Positions 26,721 through 35,601 of a stretch of 64,000 bases of DNA are shown here, in pieces (the first letter of the stretch is position 1; each line of letters opens with the position of its first letter). The position numbers and the translations under genes were made by a program. Source of the stretch: JACJVV01 sp964581515. Lineage in GTDB: Archaea > Nanobdellota > Nanobdellia > Woesearchaeales > JACJVV01. The stretch spans positions 62,001 through 126,000 of the forward strand of contig CAZOOV010000001.1 of the NCBI GenBank assembly GCA_964581515.1, read 5' to 3'. Below the pieces are notes generated by a model that had not been told where the DNA came from, ran no database searches, and saw only the letters and a program-made list of their open reading frames with translations.

Positions 26721-27155
26721 ATGGTTCAAGGACTAGATATAGTGATAGGTATGTTTGAAGTATATACAGGAAAGAGAAAGATAAGCAGAGATGATTTGTT
26801 TGCTCATGTAAGCCAATGCGTTGCAGTCGGTACACTTTGTGAGAGAGCAAGAGTTGGCGCTATAGCTCATGTACATAGCCATACAGACCATGAAAGACTT
26901 CTTGATGATATGTTTGAAGCGCTCATAAGCGTATATGGCGAAGTAAAAGAAGTTTATGTTGTAGGTGGAGCAAATACTTTTGTTCCAGGACATGGGCCTA
27001 TCTGGGGCGAAAGGACAGTTGGAAGAGTCACAAGATATCTAAGCAAGAACCTATCTAGAGCACATGTTAATTATGATGTTATTGGATCAAGTGGAAATGC
27101 AAAAGATCTTGTAATGTATACTTCTCTGAAGTTTGTTGATGTAACAAATAGTTAA
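26721..27155 (+). CDS. CheD-like protein (chemoreceptor-deamidase fold)
   Basis: 144 aa. The catalytic pair of CheD is recognisable: Cys33 in SQCVAVG and His50 in GAIAHVHSH, 17 residues apart as in characterised CheD proteins. VYVVGGANTF and IWGERTVGRVTRYLSKN correspond to the family GGA and IG-RN blocks. CheD deamidates glutamine in chemoreceptors. No chemotaxis genes are in the window, so the substrate here is unknown, and a different deamidase or nuclease-like role is possible. It lies 39 bases after smc and 86 before the nreA-like gene. Confidence 0.6.
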   Translation: MVQGLDIVIGMFEVYTGKRKISRDDLFAHVSQCVAVGTLCERARVGAIAHVHSHTDHERLLDDMFEALISVYGEVKEVYVVGGANTFVPGHGPIWGERTVGRVTRYLSKNLSRAHVNYDVIGSSGNAKDLVMYTSLKFVDVTNS

Positions 27156-27241
27156 GTATAGAACTTCTAATAATCTATTCTCATGTCATTGGACATACAT
27201 CCTAATAATATTTATTAAGGTCAAATTCTTTCTTAGTTATT

Positions 27242-28504
27242 ATGAAGATTAGTTCTAATTGCATAATCTGTAAAGGAAGAGATCCTGCTAAATATTGCGG
27301 CAGGACTGCATGCCCAATCATCTTGAAAAGCCAGGCTGTAGCAAAAGTCAAAGATTTCAAGATGAGTGAAGATTTCAGCAGTCAGTCCCCTAGTGTCTTT
27401 GTTGGGCATTATGGTTATCCTAAAGTAAATGTAGGGCTACTTAGCCCTCCTGAGAGAAAAGATGATACTTGGATCTATGACGCACCAAGAGCATGGGCAA
27501 AACTAGGCTATAAAGTCCCACAAGTAGTTGATTACAGATCTTCACTTATAAATTCTAGAGCAAAATCTGATGTGAAATCAGCTTCCTCTGCATCTTCTTC
27601 AGGAAAGATAATAGAGATTGCACAAGAGATAAGCCAGGCTTCAAGACCTGTTGATGTAGAAGTACATCTGAACAAAAAACCAAAAGTACAGACCAATTTT
27701 GATCCATATGTTGCTCCAACTGGACCAAATGCAAATGCAAAGAGTGCGACTATCACTTCAAATTCACACATTAAGAAACAAGTACAAAAAAGAGTCGATG
27801 ATACTGATCTTCTTTCTAACAAAGCAGTAACTGAACTTTATGGGAGAGGATATGATGAAAACTTCCTTTCAAAGCTACTCTCCATGGGTAATCTTGGCAT
27901 TGGAAAGAACAGAAAACTTGTGCCTACAAGATGGTCAATCACAGCAATTGATGATAATGTAGGAAAAGATATGCTAAATCAAGTAAAAGAATATGAACCA
28001 ATGGAATATAGCTTGTTCTTTGGAGGATATATGGGTAATTATTACATCATCCTCGTATTTGAAGACGCTTGGCAATATGAATTATTTGAGACATATATGC
28101 CAAATGCATCATGGAACCAAGACAATGAAGTAAGCTATACAACTGATTATGAAAGTTTTGAGGGAAGAAAAAGTTATGCTTATAATACAGCTGGTGGATA
28201 TTACGCTGCAAGACTACCTATCATAGAGTATTTTAAGAAAAATAAAAAACAAGGGTGCGTGCTTGCACTGCGTTTTATTACTGGAGAATATACATGTCCT
28301 TTAGGAGTATGGGTAGTACGTGAAGCAACAAGAAAATCAATTGAGGGAAAGAGGCATTGCTTCGAGACAAAAGAACAGATGATAGAATATGCAAAGTTCA
28401 TTGCTAAGAAGAAATTCAACTTCGACCTGGACGTGCTACTTAAGGAAAGCGTTATATATGATAATGTCCGTAAACAAATGAAATTAAGCGCTTTTGTAAA
28501 ATGA
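27242..28504 (+). CDS. nreA: NreA-type archaeal DNA repair protein
   Basis: 420 aa. The N-terminal zinc motif has Cys7, Cys10, Cys19 and Cys24 (CIICKGRDPAKYCGRTACPI), the signature of the archaeal Nre family. The middle has the PSVFVGHYGYPKVNVGLLSPP block and later YSLFFGGYMGNYYIILV. The C-terminus ends QMKLSAFVK, resembling a PCNA-interacting motif (Q-x-x-L-x-x-F), which is known at the end of NreA proteins. Nre proteins take part in repair of DNA damage such as from mitomycin C. The next gene starts 8 bases after the stop. Confidence 0.85.
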   Translation: MKISSNCIICKGRDPAKYCGRTACPIILKSQAVAKVKDFKMSEDFSSQSPSVFVGHYGYPKVNVGLLSPPERKDDTWIYDAPRAWAKLGYKVPQVVDYRSSLINSRAKSDVKSASSASSSGKIIEIAQEISQASRPVDVEVHLNKKPKVQTNFDPYVAPTGPNANAKSATITSNSHIKKQVQKRVDDTDLLSNKAVTELYGRGYDENFLSKLLSMGNLGIGKNRKLVPTRWSITAIDDNVGKDMLNQVKEYEPMEYSLFFGGYMGNYYIILVFEDAWQYELFETYMPNASWNQDNEVSYTTDYESFEGRKSYAYNTAGGYYAARLPIIEYFKKNKKQGCVLALRFITGEYTCPLGVWVVREATRKSIEGKRHCFETKEQMIEYAKFIAKKKFNFDLDVLLKESVIYDNVRKQMKLSAFVK

Positions 28505-28511
28505 GGGGAAA

Positions 28512-29210
28512 ATGAAAAAAAATCAATTCGCTACATTGGTAAGTGCAGTTAAAGAGAACCTTGAAAAGATAAAGAAGAAGAAAATTAATCTTAGCGGTAA
28601 GATTGATTTTACAGAATTCAAATCTAGTGAAGGGAAATACATCCTTGACATGTACAAGCATAATCTCTCAAGACTGCAGGGTCTGATAAATAATGCAGGC
28701 ATCCCTGGCAGAGTAAATGAACTACTTAGACTTCTGAGTGTCAATGACATAGATGGAAATATGAAAGTCATCGAGGAACTAGAATATTTTGAGGATATAG
28801 AGATACAGCCACAAAGAGCAACTGTAAAGATTTCAAAAGTACCTGATGAGATAAGAGAAGAAGTCAAAGTTGACCTAAACGAGCTTGACAAATGCTTTAA
28901 GCATGGTTGCTATAGGAGTTCTGTCATATTATGCGGTAGAATAATGGAAGTTTGCTTACATGCAAAATATTACAAAGTTACTGGTTTTGATATACTTGAA
29001 AAAAATCCAGGGATTGGACTTGGAAAACTAATAGCGAAGATGGCTGAGAAGAATATCAAGATTGACCCAGGACTTACACAACAGATACATTTAGTCAATA
29101 ATGTAAGGATATTCTCTGTACATAAAAAACAAAGAACTTTCATACCTTCAAGACAACAGACAGAAGCTATTATTCTTTATACGTTTGATGTTATTGATAA
29201 ATTATTTTGA
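28512..29210 (+). CDS. HEPN-like protein in the nreA operon
   Basis: 232 aa. The C-terminal half (about 125-232) is an all-helical domain of the HEPN/DUF4145 kind: CFKHGCYRSSVILCGRIMEV, a GLGKLIAKMAEKNI block, then Arg199-x4-His204 (RIFSVH), the pattern of HEPN ribonucleases. The N-terminal half is helical and charged and not recognised. GAGGGG directly precedes the ATG, 8 bases after the nreA stop, so they are co-transcribed. HEPN proteins often act as RNases or scaffolds in stress and defence. The link to DNA repair is from context. Confidence 0.6.
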   Translation: MKKNQFATLVSAVKENLEKIKKKKINLSGKIDFTEFKSSEGKYILDMYKHNLSRLQGLINNAGIPGRVNELLRLLSVNDIDGNMKVIEELEYFEDIEIQPQRATVKISKVPDEIREEVKVDLNELDKCFKHGCYRSSVILCGRIMEVCLHAKYYKVTGFDILEKNPGIGLGKLIAKMAEKNIKIDPGLTQQIHLVNNVRIFSVHKKQRTFIPSRQQTEAIILYTFDVIDKLF

Positions 29211-29257
29211 AAAGGCTCATTGAATATTTATTCTTTACTACTAGCCATTATATTGTT

Positions 29258-29812
29258 CTACATATGACTTACTAACCAAAGACTAGTTGTTTCTAAGAAA
29301 AATATTGTAGTGACAGCGTTTACTGTAAAATTGATCACTGATTGATGCGGCGGATAATGGATTATGAAAATACCGACAAAATGAAGTAGAATGTTGTAAG
29401 TGATGATAAGTATTTTTCCACCTGTAACTACTCCAAACCCTTGTAAGAATATGCTTAGAATAGCTAAAAAACCATAAATCATTATTTGAAATACCAATAC
29501 TTGAGTTATTCTGCTTGAGAGCAGAGTTGAGGCTATAAGCATCAAGATTGCAAGAATAAAGCCCATAACTGCGCCATGTGTAAAGAAAAATAGGATACTG
29601 GCAAATGTGACAAGCTCAAAACCTATTGAATGTATAAAACGCTTATAGATCTTTGAGAATGACCCTATAATTACTAAAAAAATTGTCAATATGAATGAAA
29701 AAATATCACTGAAAAAGAAAAGTAAGAGTGAAAAGATAATCAAGCCTATCATGAGTTTCTTAAGTGTGCCTCTAACCTTCTTTTTTTTTGTAAGTTCCCA
29801 CCAATGTTTCAT
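29258..29812 (-). CDS. Multi-pass membrane protein, paralogue of the gene before it
   Basis: 184 aa with a basic N-terminus (KKKKVRGTLKK) and about six membrane helices. GFELVTFASILFFFTHGAVMG aligns with the equivalent GIEFIPFATIMFFYCHGLGYG of the gene transcribed just before it. No known family. Its ATG overlaps that gene's stop (ATGA), so the pair is co-translated and may be a heterodimer. Transporter or membrane-shaping roles cannot be told apart from sequence. Confidence 0.75.
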   Translation of the reverse strand: MKHWWELTKKKKVRGTLKKLMIGLIIFSLLLFFFSDIFSFILTIFLVIIGSFSKIYKRFIHSIGFELVTFASILFFFTHGAVMGFILAILMLIASTLLSSRITQVLVFQIMIYGFLAILSIFLQGFGVVTGGKILIITYNILLHFVGIFIIHYPPHQSVINFTVNAVTTIFFLETTSLWLVSHM

Positions 29813-30375
29813 GAAGCAAGCACCTTGAATATTATCTCACTGAAATATTTGAAAAGTATAAAATTAAATAATATGCTACCGAAGAAATATATAATGTTCT
29901 TGACAATATCAAATCCTATCACTGTCAGAGATATTATCGATAAAATATTGAATACAATCATCAAGATTATACCTGCCATAGCTATGCCAAATGTACCTAC
30001 AGGGATGAAAAAAGCTAAAATCCCAACAGCAAGGAATATTCCTAAACTTACAAATAAATCAATCTGAATATTTCCCATGAGTAAAGAGGATATCGACATC
30101 ATTAAGATTGCAGCTAGAAGACCATAACCAAGACCATGACAATAGAAAAACATTATTGTTGCAAAAGGTATGAATTCTATTCCAAAATTGATATTGCCTG
30201 TTGCACGAGTGAACTGGCTTGAAAGGCATCCTAAGACTAAAAGCATTATACTAAATACCAATGATAATAGGGCCTTATTGAATATAACCAGCAAAAGAGT
30301 AAAGAAGATTACTGCAGACATGATAATCAAAGGTTTTCTCTTCTTCTTGCTTAGAATTATGTTCTTAAATTTCAT
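29809..30375 (-). CDS. Multi-pass membrane protein, first of a paralogous pair
   Basis: 188 aa, about six membrane helices after a basic N-terminus (MKFKNIILSKKKRKP). It shares the G-x-E, FA-x-I-x-FF and HG motifs in the third helix region with the following gene, showing tandem duplication. The last 4 bases overlap the start of the second copy. The function is not recognised. Confidence 0.75.
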   Translation of the reverse strand: MKFKNIILSKKKRKPLIIMSAVIFFTLLLVIFNKALLSLVFSIMLLVLGCLSSQFTRATGNINFGIEFIPFATIMFFYCHGLGYGLLAAILMMSISSLLMGNIQIDLFVSLGIFLAVGILAFFIPVGTFGIAMAGIILMIVFNILSIISLTVIGFDIVKNIIYFFGSILFNFILFKYFSEIIFKVLAS

Positions 30376-30422
30376 TAGGATCAGCTATTTTCGAGAACTT
30401 ATATGAGTTCTGTATTATTAAA

Positions 30423-32960
30423 TTATTTCTTGAAAGATTCCAGATCTTTTCTAAATTTAGCAATGGTATTAACAATATGATCTGGTTGCGTATTCAATAT
30501 ATTTGATGTCTCTTGAAGTATGTCTCCCTGGAATTTGTCCTCAGAAGTCAAATTAAAGAGGTCATCTGTTAATTCTTTGCTTTTTTTTGAGGCTTTCTTT
30601 GCTTTCTTCCATTTTGAGAATAGTTCAGTTGCTCTTGCTGGTATTTGCTCTTGTTTACAATCAAGTGTTTTTGCAATAGTTTTCAAAAGATCCTCTTGAC
30701 CTTGTGATTGTTCCTGCGCCCTCTCTCCTGCAACATATGTCAAACGAACAATACCATCACTAATCTTGTTTGATTTTATAAGTTTGATATTACCAGCCTG
30801 TTCTGTGTTATCAAGATGTGTTCCTGCACAACATTCAACATCGATTGATTCTTTATCATTTCCAATTATTACCATCCTGAGATTATTTCCAGGAATTGCT
30901 CCACCCTGATATATATTAAGACCGTATTTTTGCTCTGCTTGATCCCTTGTAAGGAAGAATTTCTTAACAGGAATCTTCTGTTTCACTATCTTATTTGCTT
31001 CTGTTTCTATTTCTTTCATCTGATTGTCAGTTAGACTTTCATAATGAGTAATGTCTAATGTAGCCTTATCTGTGGTCTTCTTTGCGCCAATCTGATTAAC
31101 ATGGTTTCCAAGCACTCTTTTTGCAGCTGCATTTATTATATGCGTTGCAGTATGATGCTTTGTGAGCTGCATTCTTCTATCTTTATTAACCATACAGTCT
31201 ACTTTATCACTGTTCTTGAAATTATTATCTGGAACAATATGCACTACTGCTTTACCATATTTTAAAACGTCAACAACTTCAAAATCACCAATACTCCCTA
31301 TATCATTCACTTGCCCACCAGAAGTTGGATAAAAAGCAGTCTGGTCTAGTATAACATATTTATCTTTTACATATCGTACTTTTGCATCAAATTCAATAAA
31401 ACTAGGATCATCAAAATAAAGAACCTTAGTCTCTTCATCGTCAGAAACATCGATATCAAGCTCTTTATGTGTAGCATGCACTTGTTCTTTCTTCTCATGA
31501 AGTTCAGATACTAATGCATAAAAATTATCAGGAACAGATATCTCTTTTCCTAACTTTTTTGCTTCTTCTTTTATCATCTCTGGATTAATTCCATTTGAAT
31601 CATAAAGCTCTAGCAAAGTTTCTGTTGTAACATCTTTTTTTATTATCCTTTCAACTATTGTTTTTGCTTTCTCTTTGCTTGCTATGTATTTCTTCTTCTC
31701 AACATCTAAAATCTTTGTAACATCTTCAAGATTCTTGGATAATTCTGGGAAAAGATCTTTTAATTCTTCTGCATGCCACTTAGCAACATCTGCCATATCA
31801 ACATCCCATCCAAACTTGTCAATAAAAGATTGTGAACGCCTGAAGATAACTCGAAGATTATATCCACCACCTACATTACTTGGAAGAGCACCGTCATTTA
31901 ATGCGACCAACAGAGTTCTTGCATGCTCTGCTACACTGTATATTGCAGTCATAGGCATAATCTTATTTCTTAGCTCTTCTACTGAAAGATTAAGTTTTTT
32001 TGCTACATCAGCCCATGCTTCCTCAATATTTTCCACCTCATCTACATTAAGGAATGCTGAATATGCTGAGAATTTTTTGTATAAATCATGATCCATCTCT
32101 ATTTTTGCAAGTTTTCTTAGCTTTTTGAGTGTCTCTGGAAATGTTGCTTCGTAAATGTTTGGCGTTCCTTGGCTAAACCACGCAATTCTTTCCATACCTA
32201 GCCCCATATCAAGGACTTTTAACTTGAGAGGTTGATTACCTTTTGGAGTCTGCTCAAACATTGTATAAACTTGATTGAAGAGTTCTACTCCTCTTGAGAA
32301 GAATTCCATGCAAGGCCCAAAGCTTCCGCCTCCTGCCCAAGCATCTTCATGAATAGTAATTTCTTCTTTTGGAAGACCTATACCTATTGTGAGAAATTCA
32401 TAGATATCCTGGAATAATTGTTCCTGATTCCATTCTGCTTCATCAACAAATACGTGTTGACCTATCATCACAAATCCAGTCAGATGACTGCCAGTAATGC
32501 CGACGTTATCCACATCTCCAAATCTTAATGAGAATTGAGGGATTATCAGCTTTTTTGCTGGTGGTTTGACTTCCCCTGTAACAACATAAGGCTGAAAAGC
32601 TGCAATGCTTGCCATTACAAAGTCTGCAGTAGGATTCCACCTTGCCACAACAGGATACCTGTTAACTGGTTTATAACCCTTTGGCTTAAGCATCTCAATG
32701 ATTTTTTTCCATACCTCTACATATGAAAGCTGTACCTTACTTGGATTATTACTTATTACATTAAATCCTCCACTACAGGAAGGATCGCCGCAGTGAAACT
32801 GCTGTTCATTAATAGTCCAGAAATGAATCTTGCATGATTGACACTCCTTTCTCATAAAGCCTTCCTTTTTCAGGTACGCAGTAGGATAATATTTATCAGG
32901 ATGCTTAGATGCCTCTAGCTTAAACTTCTTCTTAACTTGTTTGTCTGGAAGCATTGCCAT
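30423..32960 (-). CDS. alaS: Alanyl-tRNA synthetase, archaeal type
   Basis: 845 aa. An archaeal N-terminal extension with a zinc knuckle (CQSCKIHFWTINEQQFHCGD) precedes the class II catalytic domain (RFGDVDNVGITGSHLTGFVM; EDAWAGGGSFGPCMEFFSRG; VLDMGLGMERIAWFSQG). The tRNA-binding domain leads to the editing domain with HHTATH near residue 600 and CCAGTH about 100 residues later, which clear Ser- and Gly-tRNA-Ala. A C-terminal C-Ala domain follows. It attaches alanine to tRNA-Ala. Start ATG at 32960, or 32954. Transcribed alone on the minus strand. Confidence 0.96.
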   Translation of the reverse strand: MAMLPDKQVKKKFKLEASKHPDKYYPTAYLKKEGFMRKECQSCKIHFWTINEQQFHCGDPSCSGGFNVISNNPSKVQLSYVEVWKKIIEMLKPKGYKPVNRYPVVARWNPTADFVMASIAAFQPYVVTGEVKPPAKKLIIPQFSLRFGDVDNVGITGSHLTGFVMIGQHVFVDEAEWNQEQLFQDIYEFLTIGIGLPKEEITIHEDAWAGGGSFGPCMEFFSRGVELFNQVYTMFEQTPKGNQPLKLKVLDMGLGMERIAWFSQGTPNIYEATFPETLKKLRKLAKIEMDHDLYKKFSAYSAFLNVDEVENIEEAWADVAKKLNLSVEELRNKIMPMTAIYSVAEHARTLLVALNDGALPSNVGGGYNLRVIFRRSQSFIDKFGWDVDMADVAKWHAEELKDLFPELSKNLEDVTKILDVEKKKYIASKEKAKTIVERIIKKDVTTETLLELYDSNGINPEMIKEEAKKLGKEISVPDNFYALVSELHEKKEQVHATHKELDIDVSDDEETKVLYFDDPSFIEFDAKVRYVKDKYVILDQTAFYPTSGGQVNDIGSIGDFEVVDVLKYGKAVVHIVPDNNFKNSDKVDCMVNKDRRMQLTKHHTATHIINAAAKRVLGNHVNQIGAKKTTDKATLDITHYESLTDNQMKEIETEANKIVKQKIPVKKFFLTRDQAEQKYGLNIYQGGAIPGNNLRMVIIGNDKESIDVECCAGTHLDNTEQAGNIKLIKSNKISDGIVRLTYVAGERAQEQSQGQEDLLKTIAKTLDCKQEQIPARATELFSKWKKAKKASKKSKELTDDLFNLTSEDKFQGDILQETSNILNTQPDHIVNTIAKFRKDLESFKK

Positions 32961-32999
32961 AATATGAGAACTGAGTATGAGTTATATTATAAAGTTTTC

Positions 33000-33596
33000 T
33001 TAATTTCCAACTGAAATCTTCAGAGGGAGAGAAGCATAATTTGTTCCATTCTCATAGCTTACTGATATGTTAAAACCTATATTTTTCTCATGCCATTCTT
33101 TAACAGCCTTTATTTTGATTGGGAGCTTAATTGCAATCTTAGGTCTAAGGTTGAATCTGGGGGATTTAAGTGCAATATTTTCTTTAATTGAAGGACATAA
33201 AGGATCATTCTTTAAACAAGAGATCTCAATATTCATCTCAATTTCCTTATCAAATGTACTCAACACACTTAGATCAACCATAACTTCCTCACCAAGATTT
33301 ATTTTTATATCATCTTCTATAGAAAGCATAGAGGTTTGTGTGTTATCCTCTGTAGATATTACAAGTGCAATTGAACCTGCACCAGGAAACAGCATATTTG
33401 ATATGAACACTGCACACATTGTGTATAAAATAGGAATGATAATTATCAACCAGAAAGCATTGAACATATAAGATTGACTTTTTAGGAAACTTTTCTTTCT
33501 TCTTATTGCTTTTATGAACTTGTATAATTGATGAAATCCAAAAATAAGTGATATTGTATTACCCAGTATTATTAAAGCAAGTATGAATGGATCCAT
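33000..33596 (-). CDS. Hypothetical membrane-anchored protein
   Basis: 198 aa. Two hydrophobic segments (about 4-22 and 46-68) with a basic loop (KAIRRKKSFLK) between them are followed by an extracellular-looking beta-rich domain of about 120 residues. The domain has one Cys pair (CLKNDPLC) and NISVSYENGTNYASLPLKI near the end. No family recognised. It lies 39 bases upstream of alaS in the same direction, but the two have no evident functional link. Confidence 0.6.
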   Translation of the reverse strand: MDPFILALIILGNTISLIFGFHQLYKFIKAIRRKKSFLKSQSYMFNAFWLIIIIPILYTMCAVFISNMLFPGAGSIALVISTEDNTQTSMLSIEDDIKINLGEEVMVDLSVLSTFDKEIEMNIEISCLKNDPLCPSIKENIALKSPRFNLRPKIAIKLPIKIKAVKEWHEKNIGFNISVSYENGTNYASLPLKISVGN

Positions 33597-33689
33597 TATA
33601 TTGATTTATAAGATGAGATATTATAAAGTTTTCTGAGTTGGAATGGTAATCATTTACATAATATTTACATGATATTAGCCTCAGAAAGG

Positions 33690-33697
33690 TTTAAAAA
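33690..33697 (+). promoter_or_regulatory. TATA box for the receiver-like gene
   Basis: TTTAAAAA, preceded by a purine-rich AGAAAGG element resembling BRE, is centred 27 bases before the ATG at 33720. It lies inside the longer frame that opens at 33669, so the shorter leaderless start is preferred. Confidence 0.6.
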
Positions 33698-33719
33698 GGC
33701 AGTTTCATTCTCGATTAAT

Positions 33720-34241
33720 ATGGCAAATGAAGCAAATGCAGATAGAAAATATGGAGTTGTTATAGCTGATAACAATTATGGGATGATGAAGATGTTCCTG
33801 GAGACTCTTGAACGCGGAGGAGCTAAAGTTAAGGAGCTTCAGACAAGGACAGATGTACTAAGATGGGATAAGTCTGCTGATTTATCCAGAAGAAGTGAAG
33901 ATATTAAAGATTTAGTTGAGATTGCTGATGATATTGAATTACATATATTGTATGATAAAAAAAGCGCTGCCAGATATGTAGGCAGAAATGCTGATTCTCT
34001 TGATCTTGTAATAATGAATCGTAGTAGGATACATTCACCTGATGATATGGATGGAGCTGAAGCTATCAGACATATGAGAAAAGAAGATTATGGTGGCTGG
34101 ATAATGGTACAATCAACATTCCTTACACAAGAAATGGCAGGTGAAGTCAAAGCAGCAGGAGCAAATGACGTCAGACAAAAAGGATTAGCTTCTGAAGTCG
34201 TAAGTTATATTGTTAATAGATATAAACAAGATAGGGCTTGA
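33720..34241 (+). CDS. Degenerate response-regulator receiver-domain protein
   Basis: 173 aa with the ATG at 33720, chosen because a TATA box sits 27 bases before it. The fold reads as a receiver: VVIADNNYGMM (acidic site), DLVIMNRSRI where the phospho-acceptor Asp is Asn, DGAEAIRHMR, MVQSTF for the Ser/Thr switch and RQKGL for the conserved Lys. Loss of the acceptor Asp predicts phosphorylation-independent signalling. No output domain follows. No histidine kinase is in the window. Confidence 0.65.
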   Translation: MANEANADRKYGVVIADNNYGMMKMFLETLERGGAKVKELQTRTDVLRWDKSADLSRRSEDIKDLVEIADDIELHILYDKKSAARYVGRNADSLDLVIMNRSRIHSPDDMDGAEAIRHMRKEDYGGWIMVQSTFLTQEMAGEVKAAGANDVRQKGLASEVVSYIVNRYKQDRA

Positions 34242-34310
34242 TTCTTTTAGATATTTCTTTTAGATATTATTTATATCTTAAATTAAACAGATAAACAGAT
34301 GTTTTAGATC

Positions 34311-35039
34311 CTATCTCATCTCTTTATCCATCTTCTCGTAGAATTTCTTCCAGTCTTCATTGTGGTATAAGTAAATACTAGCTAATTTGTATTGAAGAGC
34401 CATTCTTGCTATAAAATCAGTCTTATCAAGATCATTATACTGATCTTTTGTCTCCTGTGTCACTTCATGTAAATCATTATCGAAATCATAGAATATCTTC
34501 TGAAAAAACATCATGAAAAACTTGTCTGTTAAAGGAAGCTTTGGATTATTCTTCATCTCTATTATGAATTGAGTCCATTCCTTTATCATAAAATCCTTCT
34601 CTTTAATACCACAAGAGTCAAGCCAAGACTGAATAGTATGTTTTTGTTTACTATCAAATCCTATGCATTTCTCTTTAGGAATATAATATTGTATAGTATC
34701 ATCCTGATTAAACATCCTCCCCAATGGAAAAAGCCTGCATCTTGCAGGTCTTGAATCATAGATCTTACATCCTTCGTCGAAGAATACACATACAGGAGAA
34801 GTCTTGAGATAACATCTTAATACTTTTGCTTTTGAATCAAACCAAAATCTGGAATAGCGCTGATGAAACTCATGTGAAGTAATGTTTAATCTTTGACATA
34901 TTTGCATTATGTCAAAAGGATACAGAGCTACATCATTCATACTGCAGCATTCCTTACAACCCTTTACACACCTAAATTTGAAAGTATTATGAAGCTTTTT
35001 CTCCTGCATGTCTTTATTGAAGTCAATTATTTGTCTCAT
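34311..35039 (-). CDS. YkgJ-family cysteine cluster protein
   Basis: 242 aa. Residues 22-105 carry the metal-binding pattern of YkgJ/CxxCxxCC proteins: FRCVKGCKECCSMNDVALYP, then PVCVFFDEGCKIYDSRPARC and RLFPLG. These bind zinc or an iron-sulphur centre. Roles include modification of flagellin and other proteins, but the specific one here is not known. The remainder is helical and acidic. Single gene on the minus strand; the start ATG is at 35039. Confidence 0.85.
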   Translation of the reverse strand: MRQIIDFNKDMQEKKLHNTFKFRCVKGCKECCSMNDVALYPFDIMQICQRLNITSHEFHQRYSRFWFDSKAKVLRCYLKTSPVCVFFDEGCKIYDSRPARCRLFPLGRMFNQDDTIQYYIPKEKCIGFDSKQKHTIQSWLDSCGIKEKDFMIKEWTQFIIEMKNNPKLPLTDKFFMMFFQKIFYDFDNDLHEVTQETKDQYNDLDKTDFIARMALQYKLASIYLYHNEDWKKFYEKMDKEMR

Positions 35040-35096
35040 AGTAGATTTTCTTAAGGATTAATTATCAATTCTATTTTTCTAATAATCAGTTCTAGC

Positions 35097-35543
35097 TTAT
35101 AATATTTTCTTTATCTTGAAATGAGGAACAGAACCAAAGAGCGTATGAGAATCCCCATCTATCTTAAATCCATTTTTCAAATAGAAATCAGTTGCTGATT
35201 TTCTTGCATTTGCAATGATAGATTTTGCACCTTTCTTTTTTGCTTCTATTTCTAAAGCGTCATATATCTTTTTCCCTATGCCTTTTTTCTGATAGCCTGG
35301 ATTAACTGCCATAAACCTTATCTGTGCTTCTTCTGAGGAATTGAAATGAGCTCTTCCTACACCAATAACCTTGCCGTCTTCTATCGCAGCCATATGAACT
35401 GCTTGGTCTTCTAATTCATCCTTCTCTGATCCCTTTGGCTGTTGCCATGGTTCTCTTAGGACTTTCCAACGTAGATCATAATATTGATTGAATTCTTCGT
35501 CTGTCACGGGAGATCTTATTTCCATCTTAACAAGAGTATTCAT
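35097..35543 (-). CDS. GNAT-family N-acetyltransferase
   Basis: 148 aa from the ATG at 35543. The acetyl-CoA loop is NPGYQKKGIGKKIYDALE, with AQIRFMAV before it and an IANARKSATDFYLKNGF end typical of the ElaA/acyltransferase branch. I rejected the longer hydrophobic N-terminus because the TATA box shared with the divergent flavoprotein gene lies inside it, about 30 bases before 35543. Substrate unknown. Confidence 0.82.
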   Translation of the reverse strand: MNTLVKMEIRSPVTDEEFNQYYDLRWKVLREPWQQPKGSEKDELEDQAVHMAAIEDGKVIGVGRAHFNSSEEAQIRFMAVNPGYQKKGIGKKIYDALEIEAKKKGAKSIIANARKSATDFYLKNGFKIDGDSHTLFGSVPHFKIKKIL

Positions 35544-35564
35544 TGCTATTTTATTAATCTTTTT

Positions 35565-35580
35565 GATAAAATTTATAATG
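35565..35580. promoter_or_regulatory. Shared bidirectional TATA region
   Basis: GATAAAATTTATAATG is nearly palindromic. Read on the plus strand it gives TTTATAA about 27 bases before the ATG at 35602; on the minus strand it gives TTATAAATTT about 30 bases before the ATG at 35543. One TATA region could serve both divergent genes, each leaderless. Confidence 0.55.
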
Positions 35581-35601
35581 AGTGCAAAAAAATATAGACT
35601 A

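Noticed and set aside
33669..33719. Upstream ATG of the receiver-like gene
   Set aside because: A TATA box lies inside this extension, 27 bases before a better ATG.
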